Source: Lachnospiraceae bacterium (GTDB lineage Bacteria > Bacillota > Clostridia > Lachnospirales > Lachnospiraceae). Taken from it: a stretch of DNA of 64,000 nt. Positions 41,858-50,764 of this stretch are shown here, one piece after another. Each line of letters starts with the position of its first letter. Position 1 is the stretch's first letter. Location: contig JAGAPK010000028.1 of assembly GCA_017623295.1 (NCBI GenBank), forward strand, positions 1-64,000, in the 5' to 3' direction. The notes below the pieces were generated by a model. That model had not been told where the DNA came from, searched no databases, and saw only the letters and a program-made list of their open reading frames with translations. The position numbers and the translations under genes are program-made.

Positions 41858-42718
41858 ATGAGTTCGTTTGAAAAAAAGTTTGGTAAATATGCGATTAGAA
41901 ATATTTCGTTTGTATTAGTTGTCTGTTATGCAATAGGATATCTGATTGAGATGTTATTTCCCGATTTAATCTGGTATTTAACCTTAAATCCATATGCCAT
42001 TTTGCATGGACAGATTTGGAGACTTGTGACATGGATTCTGATACCTCCGAGTGAATCCAACATCTTTTTAACCTTATTGATGTTGTATTTTTATTGCTCA
42101 ATCGGAACATCATTGGAACGCACATGGGGAACCTATCGCTATAACGTATATTTGTTTCAGGGTATGTTATTTACGATTGCAGGAAGCTTTTTGCTGATGG
42201 GATATACCTATCTTTTTAAAGGTAATGAACTGGCAATATTTGGTGCTGAATATTATTTTACGGCAGTTTCGCTGTACTTCAGTACCTATTACATTAATAT
42301 GTCCATTTTCCTTGCCTTTGCGGCAACTTTCCCGGATGCAACCGTATTACTTATGTTTATCATTCCGATTAAGATAAAATGGCTTGGTATTATTTATGCG
42401 ATTATGCTGGCATCCTCTTTCTTCCAGGGAGATGTTAACACCAAATTTGCAATTGCGGCTTCGCTGCTTAACTTTGTGGTGTTCTTTATCACATCACGAA
42501 ATATGATGCACATGAATCCGAAACAGATACACAGACGACAGGAATTCAAGAGAGAAGTAAAACGCAATACCAGCATCACGAAGCATAAATGTGCGATTTG
42601 TGGCAGAACAGAAGAAGACAGTCCGAATCTACAGTTCCGTTTCTGCTCTAAATGTGATGGTAATTATGAATATTGCGAAGAACATTTATATACCCATACG
42701 CATGTGAAAAAACAGTAG
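41858..42718 (+). CDS. Rhomboid-like membrane protein with zinc-ribbon tail
   Basis: The ATG at 41858 follows AGGAG and gives 286 residues; the frame is open from 41693, but the extra 55 residues do not look like the family. About six TM segments carry the rhomboid arrangement (ILHGQIWRLVTWILIP, LLMLYFYCSIGTSLERTWG). The catalytic GxSG motif is missing, the region reading GAEYYFTAVSLYFSTYY, so it is probably a non-proteolytic rhomboid. The C-terminus has a zinc-ribbon (CAICGRTEEDSPNLQFRFC, then CDGNYEYCEEHLYTHTH) with several Cys and His. Function unknown. Confidence 0.75.
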   Translation: MSSFEKKFGKYAIRNISFVLVVCYAIGYLIEMLFPDLIWYLTLNPYAILHGQIWRLVTWILIPPSESNIFLTLLMLYFYCSIGTSLERTWGTYRYNVYLFQGMLFTIAGSFLLMGYTYLFKGNELAIFGAEYYFTAVSLYFSTYYINMSIFLAFAATFPDATVLLMFIIPIKIKWLGIIYAIMLASSFFQGDVNTKFAIAASLLNFVVFFITSRNMMHMNPKQIHRRQEFKREVKRNTSITKHKCAICGRTEEDSPNLQFRFCSKCDGNYEYCEEHLYTHTHVKKQ

Positions 42719-42795
42719 AAGGTATAGAACACGTAGAATGGGCTGATGTGGAACAAGTGTAGGAAAAATGGCATTAAAGGAGTTATGAGGTGGGA

Positions 42796-43548
42796 ATGAA
42801 TAAAGAAGTTTTATTTGCACAGACCTTGGAACAGGTCAGAAAAACGGCAAAAGAGCAGGGAAACTGTATTGCAAAAGAACAGGTAGAAGAAGCTTTTTTG
42901 GAACTGGATTTATCAGAAGAACAGCTTGCAATGGTCTTTGATTATCTGCATAAGCACAAAATCGGTATTGGAGAGCCGGTTAATCTGGATGATTATTTAA
43001 GTGAAGAGGAAATTGATTATCTTGAGGAGTATTTGCAGCAATTAAAGGAATTACCGGAATTATCTGAGGGAGAGAAAGAAGCAGTTACCCTTTCTGCTAT
43101 GGCAGGTGATTTGAATGCACAGAATCAGCTGATTCAGGTATTTTTGCCACAGGTCGTTGAAATTGCCAAGTTATATGCCGGACAGGGTGTGTTTCTGGAA
43201 GATTTGATTGGCGAAGGAAATGTAGCGGTAGCTATGGGTGTTTCTATGCTGGGTGCGATGGAGCATGCATCAGAAGCACAGGGTATGCTTGGCAAAATGA
43301 TTATGGATGCGATGGAAGAATTTATTTCCGAAAATGTAGAGGAAGTTAAGAAAGACCAGAAAATAGCAGAGAAAGTCAATAAAGTTGCAGATAAGGCAAA
43401 TGAACTGGCAGATGATTTGCATCGTAAAGTAACGGTGGAGGAGCTTATGGAGGAAACCGGTATGAGTAAGAAAGTAATTATGGATGCAATTCGTATTACT
43501 GCCGGTAAAATAGAATCATTGGAGGAAACCGGAAGTGGCGGAGAATGA
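42796..43548 (+). CDS. Sigma-70-like protein lacking region 4
   Basis: This 250-residue protein starts with a sigma-70 region 1.1-like domain (about 1-60: FAQTLEQVRKTAKEQG, VFDYLHKHKIGI). A region 2-like part follows (AGDLNAQNQLIQVFLPQVVE, IAKLYAGQGVFLEDLIGEGN) and then a region 3-like end (KVTVEELMEETGMSKKVIMD). The tryptophan-rich segment that melts and reads the -10, and the whole of region 4, are absent. It may be a degenerate or regulatory sigma that binds RNA polymerase without recognising promoters. The ATG at 42796 follows GAGGTGG. The next gene overlaps its end. Confidence 0.75.
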   Translation: MNKEVLFAQTLEQVRKTAKEQGNCIAKEQVEEAFLELDLSEEQLAMVFDYLHKHKIGIGEPVNLDDYLSEEEIDYLEEYLQQLKELPELSEGEKEAVTLSAMAGDLNAQNQLIQVFLPQVVEIAKLYAGQGVFLEDLIGEGNVAVAMGVSMLGAMEHASEAQGMLGKMIMDAMEEFISENVEEVKKDQKIAEKVNKVADKANELADDLHRKVTVEELMEETGMSKKVIMDAIRITAGKIESLEETGSGGE

Positions 43549-44017
43549 AGTAAAAGAAAAAGACATGATGAACGGTAAATTAACAGAAGCAAATGCGACA
43601 AATCAGGATAATGATTTTAAGTATTATATGCAGGATACCAGCAAGATTTATATTGGGGCGCGTCATACCTATGCCGAACTAATGGAACATGAGATGGTGC
43701 CTTTTAAATTAAAAAGTATTTTTGAACATTATATTATGAAAGATACTCAGCCTGATACATCATTAGAAAGTCAGTTTTACTATATGACGGATGACCAGTT
43801 CTCGTACAGAACATATATGCAGTTGAAAGCTAAAGTTAAGGTGTGCATTCTTGTTGAGAAAAACTCTCTTTTTGGAAAAAAGAAGATAATTTATCAGGAC
43901 CAGATGATTCCATTAAAAGAGTTTGTGCAGATGAATCTGGCACAAAAAAAGAAATATGGTGTTAAAATACAGGAAATTAGCATATCAAAATTAGCTATGA
44001 TGTCATTTAGCGTATAA
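43535..44017 (+). CDS. Unknown protein coupled to the sigma-like gene
   Basis: This 160-residue soluble protein begins at a GTG 14 bases inside the preceding gene, so it is translationally coupled to it. Sequence highlights are YYMQDTSKIYIGARHTYAEL, HEMVPFKLKSIFEHYIM and a C-terminal KKYGVKIQEISISKLAMMSF. No domain, signal peptide or TM segment was recognised. Overlap with a sigma-like gene suggests the products work together. Confidence 0.6.
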   Translation: MAENEVKEKDMMNGKLTEANATNQDNDFKYYMQDTSKIYIGARHTYAELMEHEMVPFKLKSIFEHYIMKDTQPDTSLESQFYYMTDDQFSYRTYMQLKAKVKVCILVEKNSLFGKKKIIYQDQMIPLKEFVQMNLAQKKKYGVKIQEISISKLAMMSFSV

Positions 44018-44200
44018 GAATAGTTTACGCGATAACTTACAGTGTCAGTGAACGCGTTTTTTGCGATTATCGACTTGCTTTTGACAATCTTTTCTGTTAA
44101 ACTGACATTGTTAAACAAATTTAGGTAAAATTCCCCTTTTACACTGAGCAGGTATTAACTTTGATAAGTTTTTACCTGTTCTTTTATTTATCAGTAATTC

Positions 44201-44230
44201 TTTACTAAATTTCAGGGTAAGTGATATACT
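44201..44230 (+). promoter_or_regulatory. Extended -10 promoter for the M16C protease
   Basis: TTTACT (44201-44206), an 18-base spacer and TATACT (44225-44230), preceded by TGA to form an extended -10. The gene starts 35 bases later. Confidence 0.55.
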
Positions 44231-44265
44231 ATATGGATAGATTATGAGAAAGGTTTGGACGAAAA

Positions 44266-47187
44266 ATGCAGATTGAACAATTACAGGCATATACCGTTAT
44301 TGAGAAAAAAGAAATTAAGGAATTAAATTCCATTAGCTATTTGTTAAAACACAATAAGACAGGAGCACGAGTAGCGCTTTTATCAAATGATGATAATAAC
44401 AAGGTTTTTTATATTGGATTCCGTACCCCGCCGAAGGACAGCACCGGTGTGGCACACATTATTGAGCATAGTGTACTCTGTGGCTCTGATAAGTTTCCGG
44501 TCAAAGATCCTTTTATTGAGCTGGCAAAGGGTTCATTAAATACGTTCCTGAACGCAATGACTTATCCGGATAAGACGGTTTATCCGGTAGCAAGTTGCAA
44601 TGAGAAGGATTTCCAGAATTTGATGGATGTATATCTGGATGCAGTATTCCATCCCAATATCTATAAAGAAGAAAAGATTTTTATGCAGGAAGGCTGGCAC
44701 TATGAGATGGAGAGTACAGAGGATGACCTTACCATCAATGGTGTTGTTTATAATGAAATGAAAGGTGCTTTTTCTTCACCGGATGATGTACTGGACAGAG
44801 AGATTATGAACTCTTTATATCCGAATACCTCTTATGCGGTGGAATCCGGTGGTGATCCGGATGTGATTCCGGAACTTACTTATGAAGATTTTCTTGCTTT
44901 TCACCAGAAATATTATCATCCGTCTAACAGCTATATTTATCTCTATGGTGATATGGATATGGCAGAGAAGCTTACCTATCTGGACGAAGAGTATTTATCC
45001 AAGTACGATGCCCTTGCAGTAGATTCTGCCTTGAAAAATGAGAAACCATTCGAGAAACCGGTTACCGTATACAAAGAATATCCGATTATGGACAATGAAT
45101 CGGAGAAAGACAGCACTTATCTGTCCTATAATATTTCTTTCGGTGACAGTCTGGACAGAAAATTATACATTGCGTTCCAGGTGCTTGATTATGTACTGTG
45201 TTCTGCACCGGGAGCTCCTTTGAAACAGGTTCTGATTGACAAGGGTATTGGTAAAGATGTGTACAGTACCTACGAAAATGGTATCAAACAACCATATTTC
45301 TCTATTGTAGCCAAGAATGCCAACAAAGAACAGTTAGAGGAATTTATAGCAACGATTGAACAGACACTTGCACAGCTTGCATCAGAAGGACTGGACAAAA
45401 AAGCCTTAAAAGCAGGGCTCAATTTCTACGAATTTAAATATCGTGAAGCAGATTTTGGCTCTTATCCGAAAGGACTTCTGATGGGACTGCAGATGTTTGA
45501 CAGCTGGTTATATGATGACCGTAAGCCATTTATTCATATTGAAGCAAATGAAACTTATAAAGCGTTGAAAGAAGCAATCGATACGGACTATTATGAAACA
45601 TTGATTCGCGATAATCTGTTGGAGAATACGCATAAGACAATCGTTGTGGTAGAACCGGTGAAAGGCCTGACAACGAAGAAAGATAAAGAACTGGCAGATA
45701 AACTGGCAAAGAAGAAAGCGCAGATGTCCCAAGAACAGTTAGAGAAAATTGTTGCACAGACAAATGCGTTGGAAGAGTATCAGGAAGAACCAAGTGCCAA
45801 AGAAGATTTGGAGAAAATTCCGCTTTTAACCAGAGCGGATATGAAGAAGGAAGCAGAGCCTTACGTGAACGAAGAAAAGAAAGTAGGAGATACGTTGCTT
45901 TTGTATCATGATATTTTCACGAATGGTATTGGTTATTTGCGCTTCGTATTTGACATGCGGCAGGTGCCGGAAGAATTGTTCCCATACGTTGGCTTATTAA
46001 AATCTATTTTCGGATTGATTGATACCGAAAACTATACCTACGGAGAACTTTTTAACGAGGTAAATATTCAGACCGGCGGTATTGTTCCGGTTGTGAATAC
46101 CTATATTGATGCCAGAGATTTGAACCGGTATACAGCAACATTTGAAGTCAAAGCCAAAGTGCTGTATGAGAATCTGGAGCAGGCATTTAGCTTAGTAGAA
46201 GAGATGGTAATGCATTCCAAATATGATGATACGAAGCGATTGTTGGAATTGGTGTCTGAACTGAAATCCCAGAAACAGGCAAGCATGATGTCAGCGGGAC
46301 ATTCTCTTGCGGCAGTCCGTGCTTTGTCCTATCAGTCTAAGACAGCGGCAGTTTCGGATATGATTAGCGGAATTCCATATTATCGGATGTTAGAAGAACT
46401 GGAGAAGGATTTTGATAATCAGAGAGAGGCGGTAGTAGAGAATCTTAAGAAACTGGCAGTCTGTCTGTTTAGACCGGAAAATCTTATGGTGGATTATACG
46501 GCACAAAGCGAAGGTCTTGTGGGCATAGAAGCTATGATTGAGAAATTCCGTGACAATTTGTATACGGAAACCATTACAGCACAGACTTATCAGCCGACAC
46601 CGGTAAAAAAGAATGAAGGCTTTATGTCTTCTTCTCAAGTGCAGTATGTATGCCGTGCCGGAAACTTTACGAAGAAGGGGCTTTCTTATCATGGGGCATT
46701 GCGTGTACTTCGTGTCATGATGGGATATGATTATCTTTGGACACAGGTACGTGTCAAAGGTGGTGCATATGGCTGTATGTGTCAGTTTGGAAAATCGGGA
46801 GAAAGCTATTTTGTATCTTATCGCGACCCGAATCTGGAGAAAACGATTGATGTCTTTGAAAAGGCAGCAGAGTATATTCGTAACTTTGAGGCAGATGAGA
46901 GAACTATGACACAGTTTATCATCGGAGCGATAAGCGAACTGGATACACCGATGACACCGGCTACCAGAGGACTTTATTCTATGTCCGGTTATATGACACA
47001 CTACACTTATGAGCAGGCACAGAAAGAGCGTGATGAACTCTTAGTAACGAGTCCGGAGAAGATTCGGGAATTAGCGGAATACATTCAGGCTTTTATGGAA
47101 GATGATTGTTTATGTGTGGTTGGTAACGAAGAGAAAATCAAAGGACAGAAGGATTTGTTTGGAGAAACCGATTATTTGTTCCATTAG
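44266..47187 (+). CDS. M16C (PreP/Cym1-like) zinc metallopeptidase
   Basis: The 973-residue protein has the inverted zinc motif HIIEH at 64-68 in TGVAHIIEHSVLCG, then KDPFIELAKGSLNTFLNAMT and VYNEMKGAFSSPDD with the distal Glu. The two M16 halves are joined by a helical hinge (about 470-530, KKDKELADKLAKKKAQM). M16C proteases close around and degrade unfolded peptides of moderate length. No signal peptide is seen, so it is cytoplasmic. Length and motif order are normal for the family. Confidence 0.94.
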   Translation: MQIEQLQAYTVIEKKEIKELNSISYLLKHNKTGARVALLSNDDNNKVFYIGFRTPPKDSTGVAHIIEHSVLCGSDKFPVKDPFIELAKGSLNTFLNAMTYPDKTVYPVASCNEKDFQNLMDVYLDAVFHPNIYKEEKIFMQEGWHYEMESTEDDLTINGVVYNEMKGAFSSPDDVLDREIMNSLYPNTSYAVESGGDPDVIPELTYEDFLAFHQKYYHPSNSYIYLYGDMDMAEKLTYLDEEYLSKYDALAVDSALKNEKPFEKPVTVYKEYPIMDNESEKDSTYLSYNISFGDSLDRKLYIAFQVLDYVLCSAPGAPLKQVLIDKGIGKDVYSTYENGIKQPYFSIVAKNANKEQLEEFIATIEQTLAQLASEGLDKKALKAGLNFYEFKYREADFGSYPKGLLMGLQMFDSWLYDDRKPFIHIEANETYKALKEAIDTDYYETLIRDNLLENTHKTIVVVEPVKGLTTKKDKELADKLAKKKAQMSQEQLEKIVAQTNALEEYQEEPSAKEDLEKIPLLTRADMKKEAEPYVNEEKKVGDTLLLYHDIFTNGIGYLRFVFDMRQVPEELFPYVGLLKSIFGLIDTENYTYGELFNEVNIQTGGIVPVVNTYIDARDLNRYTATFEVKAKVLYENLEQAFSLVEEMVMHSKYDDTKRLLELVSELKSQKQASMMSAGHSLAAVRALSYQSKTAAVSDMISGIPYYRMLEELEKDFDNQREAVVENLKKLAVCLFRPENLMVDYTAQSEGLVGIEAMIEKFRDNLYTETITAQTYQPTPVKKNEGFMSSSQVQYVCRAGNFTKKGLSYHGALRVLRVMMGYDYLWTQVRVKGGAYGCMCQFGKSGESYFVSYRDPNLEKTIDVFEKAAEYIRNFEADERTMTQFIIGAISELDTPMTPATRGLYSMSGYMTHYTYEQAQKERDELLVTSPEKIRELAEYIQAFMEDDCLCVVGNEEKIKGQKDLFGETDYLFH

Positions 47188-47207
47188 TACGAAAGAGGGG
47201 AAGGATT

Positions 47208-48260
47208 ATGAAAAAGACAAAATTGGCAGCGGCGCTGCTTTTGACAGGAGTTCTTTTTACGGGCTGTGGAAGTTCTAAGAGCGAATATTATGATGCCGGA
47301 GCCGGCTATTACGCAACGGAAGCTACTACGGAGGAAGCGGTTATTTACGAAGAAGAAGCTGCTGCCGAGGAATATACGGAAGAATATACCGAGGATGCGG
47401 CTATGGAAACTGCAGAAGGAGCAACCGAAGCCGGCACAGAAACGCTGGATGAAAATACACAGGCACAGGAACGGAAGTTAATTAAGACAGTTGACTTATA
47501 TGTGGAAACAGAAAACTATGATACTTTGCTTACAAATCTGGAGAAACAGGTAGAAGAACTGGGTGGCTATATTGAATATCAGTATCAGTATAATGGTAGC
47601 AGTTATTCCAGATATGAAGAAATTCGAAATGCTCAGATGTCAATCCGTATTCCGGTAAATCGTCTGGATGAATTTATTGGCAAAGTAGAAGAACAGTCCA
47701 ATGTAACCAATAAGGAAGAAAGAGTCGAGGATGTTACACTTCAATATGTGGACTTGGAAAGTCGTAAGACAGCACTGATTACCGAGCAGGAGCGATTATT
47801 GGAGCTGCTTGAGAAAGCCGAGTCAGTAGAAGATATTATTTCCATTGAACAGCGACTTTCTGAAGTGAGATATGAACTGGAAAGTATGGAGTCTCAGCTT
47901 CGTACGTTGGATAACAAGATTGATTATAGTACCATTAATTTAAGTATTCAGGAAGTACAAAGAATAACGACTACAACAGAACCAACGTTGCTTGGAAGAA
48001 TGAAAAACGGTATTATGAACAGCTTCTACGATATTGGAACAGAAATTGAGGATGGCTTTGTATGGTTTGTAATTAACATTCCTTATTTCCTTATCTGGAT
48101 TGTAGTAATCGTTGTGATTATTGTTGTGCTCCGTGTGATTTTGAAACGCAGAAAAAAGAAATGTGCAGCCCAAAAGGAAAAAGACAAGGTATTAGCACTG
48201 GAAGCAGAAAAAGCGGAAAAAGAAATCAAAGAAAAAATGCAGGAAGAGGATAAAAAATAA
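47208..48260 (+). CDS. DUF4349 family lipoprotein
   Basis: This 350-residue protein has a lipoprotein signal (lipobox LFTGC at about residue 20), a Glu/Thr/Tyr-rich linker, then a DUF4349 domain (about 88-280): RKLIKTVDLYVETENYDTLL, MSIRIPVNRLDEFIGKVEEQ and a coiled-coil segment (ERLLELLEKAESVEDIISIE). A C-terminal TM helix (about 290-312) and a basic Lys-rich tail follow. It is anchored at both ends, with the tail in the cytoplasm. The molecular function is unknown. It lies 21 bases behind the M16C gene and two bases before era, so all three may be one transcript. Confidence 0.85.
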   Translation: MKKTKLAAALLLTGVLFTGCGSSKSEYYDAGAGYYATEATTEEAVIYEEEAAAEEYTEEYTEDAAMETAEGATEAGTETLDENTQAQERKLIKTVDLYVETENYDTLLTNLEKQVEELGGYIEYQYQYNGSSYSRYEEIRNAQMSIRIPVNRLDEFIGKVEEQSNVTNKEERVEDVTLQYVDLESRKTALITEQERLLELLEKAESVEDIISIEQRLSEVRYELESMESQLRTLDNKIDYSTINLSIQEVQRITTTTEPTLLGRMKNGIMNSFYDIGTEIEDGFVWFVINIPYFLIWIVVIVVIIVVLRVILKRRKKKCAAQKEKDKVLALEAEKAEKEIKEKMQEEDKK

Positions 48261-48262
48261 CG

Positions 48263-49168
48263 ATGGAGAAGGCGAATTTTAAGTCAGGCTTTGCAACCCT
48301 TATAGGAAGACCGAATGTAGGAAAATCCACTTTGATGAATTGTCTGATTGGACAGAAAATTGCGATTACTTCCAATAAACCGCAGACGACACGAAACCGG
48401 ATTCAGACAGTTTATACATCGGAAGAAGGACAGATTGTTTTCTTAGATACACCAGGCATTCATAAGGCAAAGAATAAACTGGGCAATTACATGGTAAATG
48501 TAGCAGAACGTACCTTATCAGAAGTTGATGTGGTATTATGGCTGGTAGAACCTACCAATTATATCGGGGCGGGCGAGCAGCATATTATTGAACAGTTGAA
48601 GAAAACCAAAACACCGGTTATTCTGGTTATCAACAAAATTGATACTGTGAAAAAAGAAGAGATTCTGCTTTTCATTGACACATATAGAAAACAGATGGAT
48701 TTCGCAGAGATTGTTCCGGTTTCAGCACTCAAGGGAGACGGAACTGACGATTTGATTGACTGTATTATGAAGTATTTACCTTACGGACAGCCGTTCTATG
48801 ATGAAGATACTGTAACAGACCAGCCGATTCGTCAGATTGTGGCAGAGTTAATTCGTGAGAAAGCGCTTCGTTGTCTGGAAGATGAAATTCCACACGGTAT
48901 TGCGGTTACCATTGAGTCTATGAACTTTAGAAAACATATCGTAGACATTGATGCAACGATTGTTTGCGAAAGGGATTCCCACAAAGGCATCATTATCGGA
49001 AAGCAGGGACAGATGCTTAAGAAAATCGGTTCTCAGGCAAGACCGGATATTGAAGATTTGGTAGAATCCCAGGTGAATTTGAAACTTTGGGTAAAGGTAA
49101 AAAAGGACTGGAGAGACAGTGATTTTCTTCTGAAAAATTTCGGATATAATCCAAAGGATTCCGAATAG
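48263..49168 (+). CDS. era: GTPase Era
   Basis: This 301-residue protein has the GTPase motifs G1 GRPNVGKST (about 14-22), G3 DTPG, G4 NKID and a C-terminal KH domain with IIGKQGQMLKKIGSQAR. Era binds the 3' end of 16S rRNA and takes part in 30S assembly. The recO gene follows, separated by a small gene, an arrangement common in Firmicutes. Confidence 0.97.
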   Translation: MEKANFKSGFATLIGRPNVGKSTLMNCLIGQKIAITSNKPQTTRNRIQTVYTSEEGQIVFLDTPGIHKAKNKLGNYMVNVAERTLSEVDVVLWLVEPTNYIGAGEQHIIEQLKKTKTPVILVINKIDTVKKEEILLFIDTYRKQMDFAEIVPVSALKGDGTDDLIDCIMKYLPYGQPFYDEDTVTDQPIRQIVAELIREKALRCLEDEIPHGIAVTIESMNFRKHIVDIDATIVCERDSHKGIIIGKQGQMLKKIGSQARPDIEDLVESQVNLKLWVKVKKDWRDSDFLLKNFGYNPKDSE

Positions 49169-49221
49169 AAAAAAGGAAAAAAGCGAACCCTAATAGCATA
49201 GATTTGGCTAGGGGGCTTAAG

Positions 49222-49407
49222 ATGAACGAGGAAAATTACTGGGAACGATTTCTTATGACAGGAAGCGTGCAGGACTTTCTGGCATATAAAAATGCGGTAC
49301 AAGATGTAAATAATGATAGAGCCACAGGTTCTGTCAGGGAAGAAGAGTCGGGTGAACATTCTCATGCAGGAGTTTACAGAGATTACGGGAATGATTTTAA
49401 AGGCTGA
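49222..49407 (+). CDS. Small protein overlapping the recO start
   Basis: The ATG at 49222 follows AGGGGGCTTAAG, a better site than the upstream ATG at 49204, and gives 61 residues (NEENYWERFLMTGSVQDFLA, YKNAVQDVNNDRA). It ends 44 bases inside recO, so the two are likely coupled. The WERF...GSVQDFLAYK segment looks like short conserved proteins seen between era and recO in relatives, but no function is known. Confidence 0.6.
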   Translation: MNEENYWERFLMTGSVQDFLAYKNAVQDVNNDRATGSVREEESGEHSHAGVYRDYGNDFKG

Positions 49408-50014
49408 ACCAATCGGCGAGTATGATAGAAGAGTTGTCATTCTGACCAAGGAAAAAGGAAAGATATCGGCATTTGCCAAAGGTGCAAGAAAGCAGACCAG
49501 CAGACTGCTTGCCGCTACCAATCCTTTTTCTTTTGGGAAATTTAAATTATACGTGGGAAGAACTTCTTATAATTTAATGGAAGCCAATATCAGCAATTAT
49601 TTTGAAGGTCTTCGGGAAGATTTTGAAGGCGCGTATTACGGAATGTATTTTCTGGAAGTTATGGATTATTATACAAGAGAGAATAATGAAGATAAAGAAA
49701 TGTTAAAACTTTTGTATCAGTCCCTGCGTGCACTTATGCATGAAAAATTTCCCAACCGGTTAGTGCGCTACATATTTGAGATGAAAGCAATGGTTCTTAG
49801 TGGTGAATTTCCCGGTGTGCCACAGAAAGGAAACTGGGAAGAATCCACAATCTATGCAATACAGTACATTATGACTTCCAGTGTGGAAAAATTATATACT
49901 TTTTCAGTAACAGACGAGGTTTTGGCGCAGCTAAAAGAAATTGCCGACACTTACAGAAAACGTTATATTGACAGGACGTTTAAAAGTCTGGAAATTGTGG
50001 ATAATCTTTTCTAG
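49364..50014 (+). CDS. recO: DNA repair protein RecO
   Basis: This 216-residue protein starts at 49364 with MQEFTEITGMILKAEPIGEY, the normal RecO beginning (OB-fold), followed by ILTKEKGKISAFAKGARKQT; the longer frame from 49313 is rejected. A helical C-terminal domain follows; the zinc-finger cysteines of some RecO proteins are absent. It loads RecA on SSB-coated single strands with RecR. The start lies inside the preceding small gene. Confidence 0.92.
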   Translation: MQEFTEITGMILKAEPIGEYDRRVVILTKEKGKISAFAKGARKQTSRLLAATNPFSFGKFKLYVGRTSYNLMEANISNYFEGLREDFEGAYYGMYFLEVMDYYTRENNEDKEMLKLLYQSLRALMHEKFPNRLVRYIFEMKAMVLSGEFPGVPQKGNWEESTIYAIQYIMTSSVEKLYTFSVTDEVLAQLKEIADTYRKRYIDRTFKSLEIVDNLF

Positions 50015-50037
50015 AAAGATAAACTTAAAGATGTGTG

Positions 50038-50066
50038 TTGAAAATCCCGGATAAGTCGGATATAAT
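50038..50066 (+). promoter_or_regulatory. Sigma-A promoter for the lipoprotein at 50109
   Basis: TTGAAA (50038-50043) and consensus TATAAT (50061-50066) are 17 bases apart. The lipoprotein gene begins 43 bases later; the tRNA synthetase genes behind it may share the transcript. Confidence 0.75.
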
Positions 50067-50108
50067 GTAAAGTTGTTAGCGGTTGGTAAACCGAGAGGGG
50101 ACAGATTT

Positions 50109-50699
50109 ATGCAGAAATGGAAATTGACTCTTTTAGTAATGGCAGCGGCTTGTGTGATGGCCGGATGCAGTAAATTTAATCTTCCTGATATTAATACGGT
50201 TTCTGTTCAGAAGGATGGAAGTATCAAACAGACAATTGTGGAGCAGTTTGAACGAAATTACTATGATGTAGATGAACTGACTGCTATGGCGCAGGAGAAA
50301 GTGGAGAAGTTCAGTAATGGAACGGACAGTATTGTTTGCGATTCCATCGAAGCAAAGGATGGCAAAGTTGTTGTCGAGATGACATATCAGACAGGAACAG
50401 ATTATGCGGAGTTTAATAATAGAGAACTTTTTAGCGGTACGGTTGCAGAAGCAAACGCACAAGGTTATTCTCTGAAAGATGCTGTAACAGAAGACGGTAC
50501 GGATATTAGTGAAGAACAGCTGGCAGAAGTGAATGAAAATCATGTGGTTGTCATTCAGACCAAAGAAGGGGAAGAACTGGATGTAGAGGTATACGGTAAA
50601 ATTTTGTATACGAGTGGAAACATTATTCTTTCCGGCAAGAAGGTCGCTTATATTGCACCGGAGGGAGAGGACATGCTCTCTTATATAATTTTTCAGTAA
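50109..50699 (+). CDS. Lipoprotein of unknown function
   Basis: The ATG at 50109 follows GAGAGGGGACAG and gives 196 residues with a lipoprotein signal (MQKWKLTLLVMAA, lipobox VMAGC). The mature part (SKFNLPDINTVSVQKDGSIK, EELDVEVYGKILYTSGNIIL) looks like a small beta-rich domain with one helical segment (DVDELTAMAQEKVEKFS). No family was recognised. It lies before glyQS but has a promoter of its own. Confidence 0.75.
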   Translation: MQKWKLTLLVMAAACVMAGCSKFNLPDINTVSVQKDGSIKQTIVEQFERNYYDVDELTAMAQEKVEKFSNGTDSIVCDSIEAKDGKVVVEMTYQTGTDYAEFNNRELFSGTVAEANAQGYSLKDAVTEDGTDISEEQLAEVNENHVVVIQTKEGEELDVEVYGKILYTSGNIILSGKKVAYIAPEGEDMLSYIIFQ

Positions 50700-50764
50700 A
50701 TGAAGTAGAATAAAACCGTATGAAACAAAAACGGTAAAGAATAAAAAGATGTGAGGGAAAAATC

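Noticed and set aside
46390-47001. 203-residue minus-strand frame
   Set aside because: It is antisense to the M16C protease and has no start signal or recognisable domain.
50700-50764. T-box leader before glyQS
   Set aside because: Only 65 bases are available and no T-box core or specifier stem is visible.
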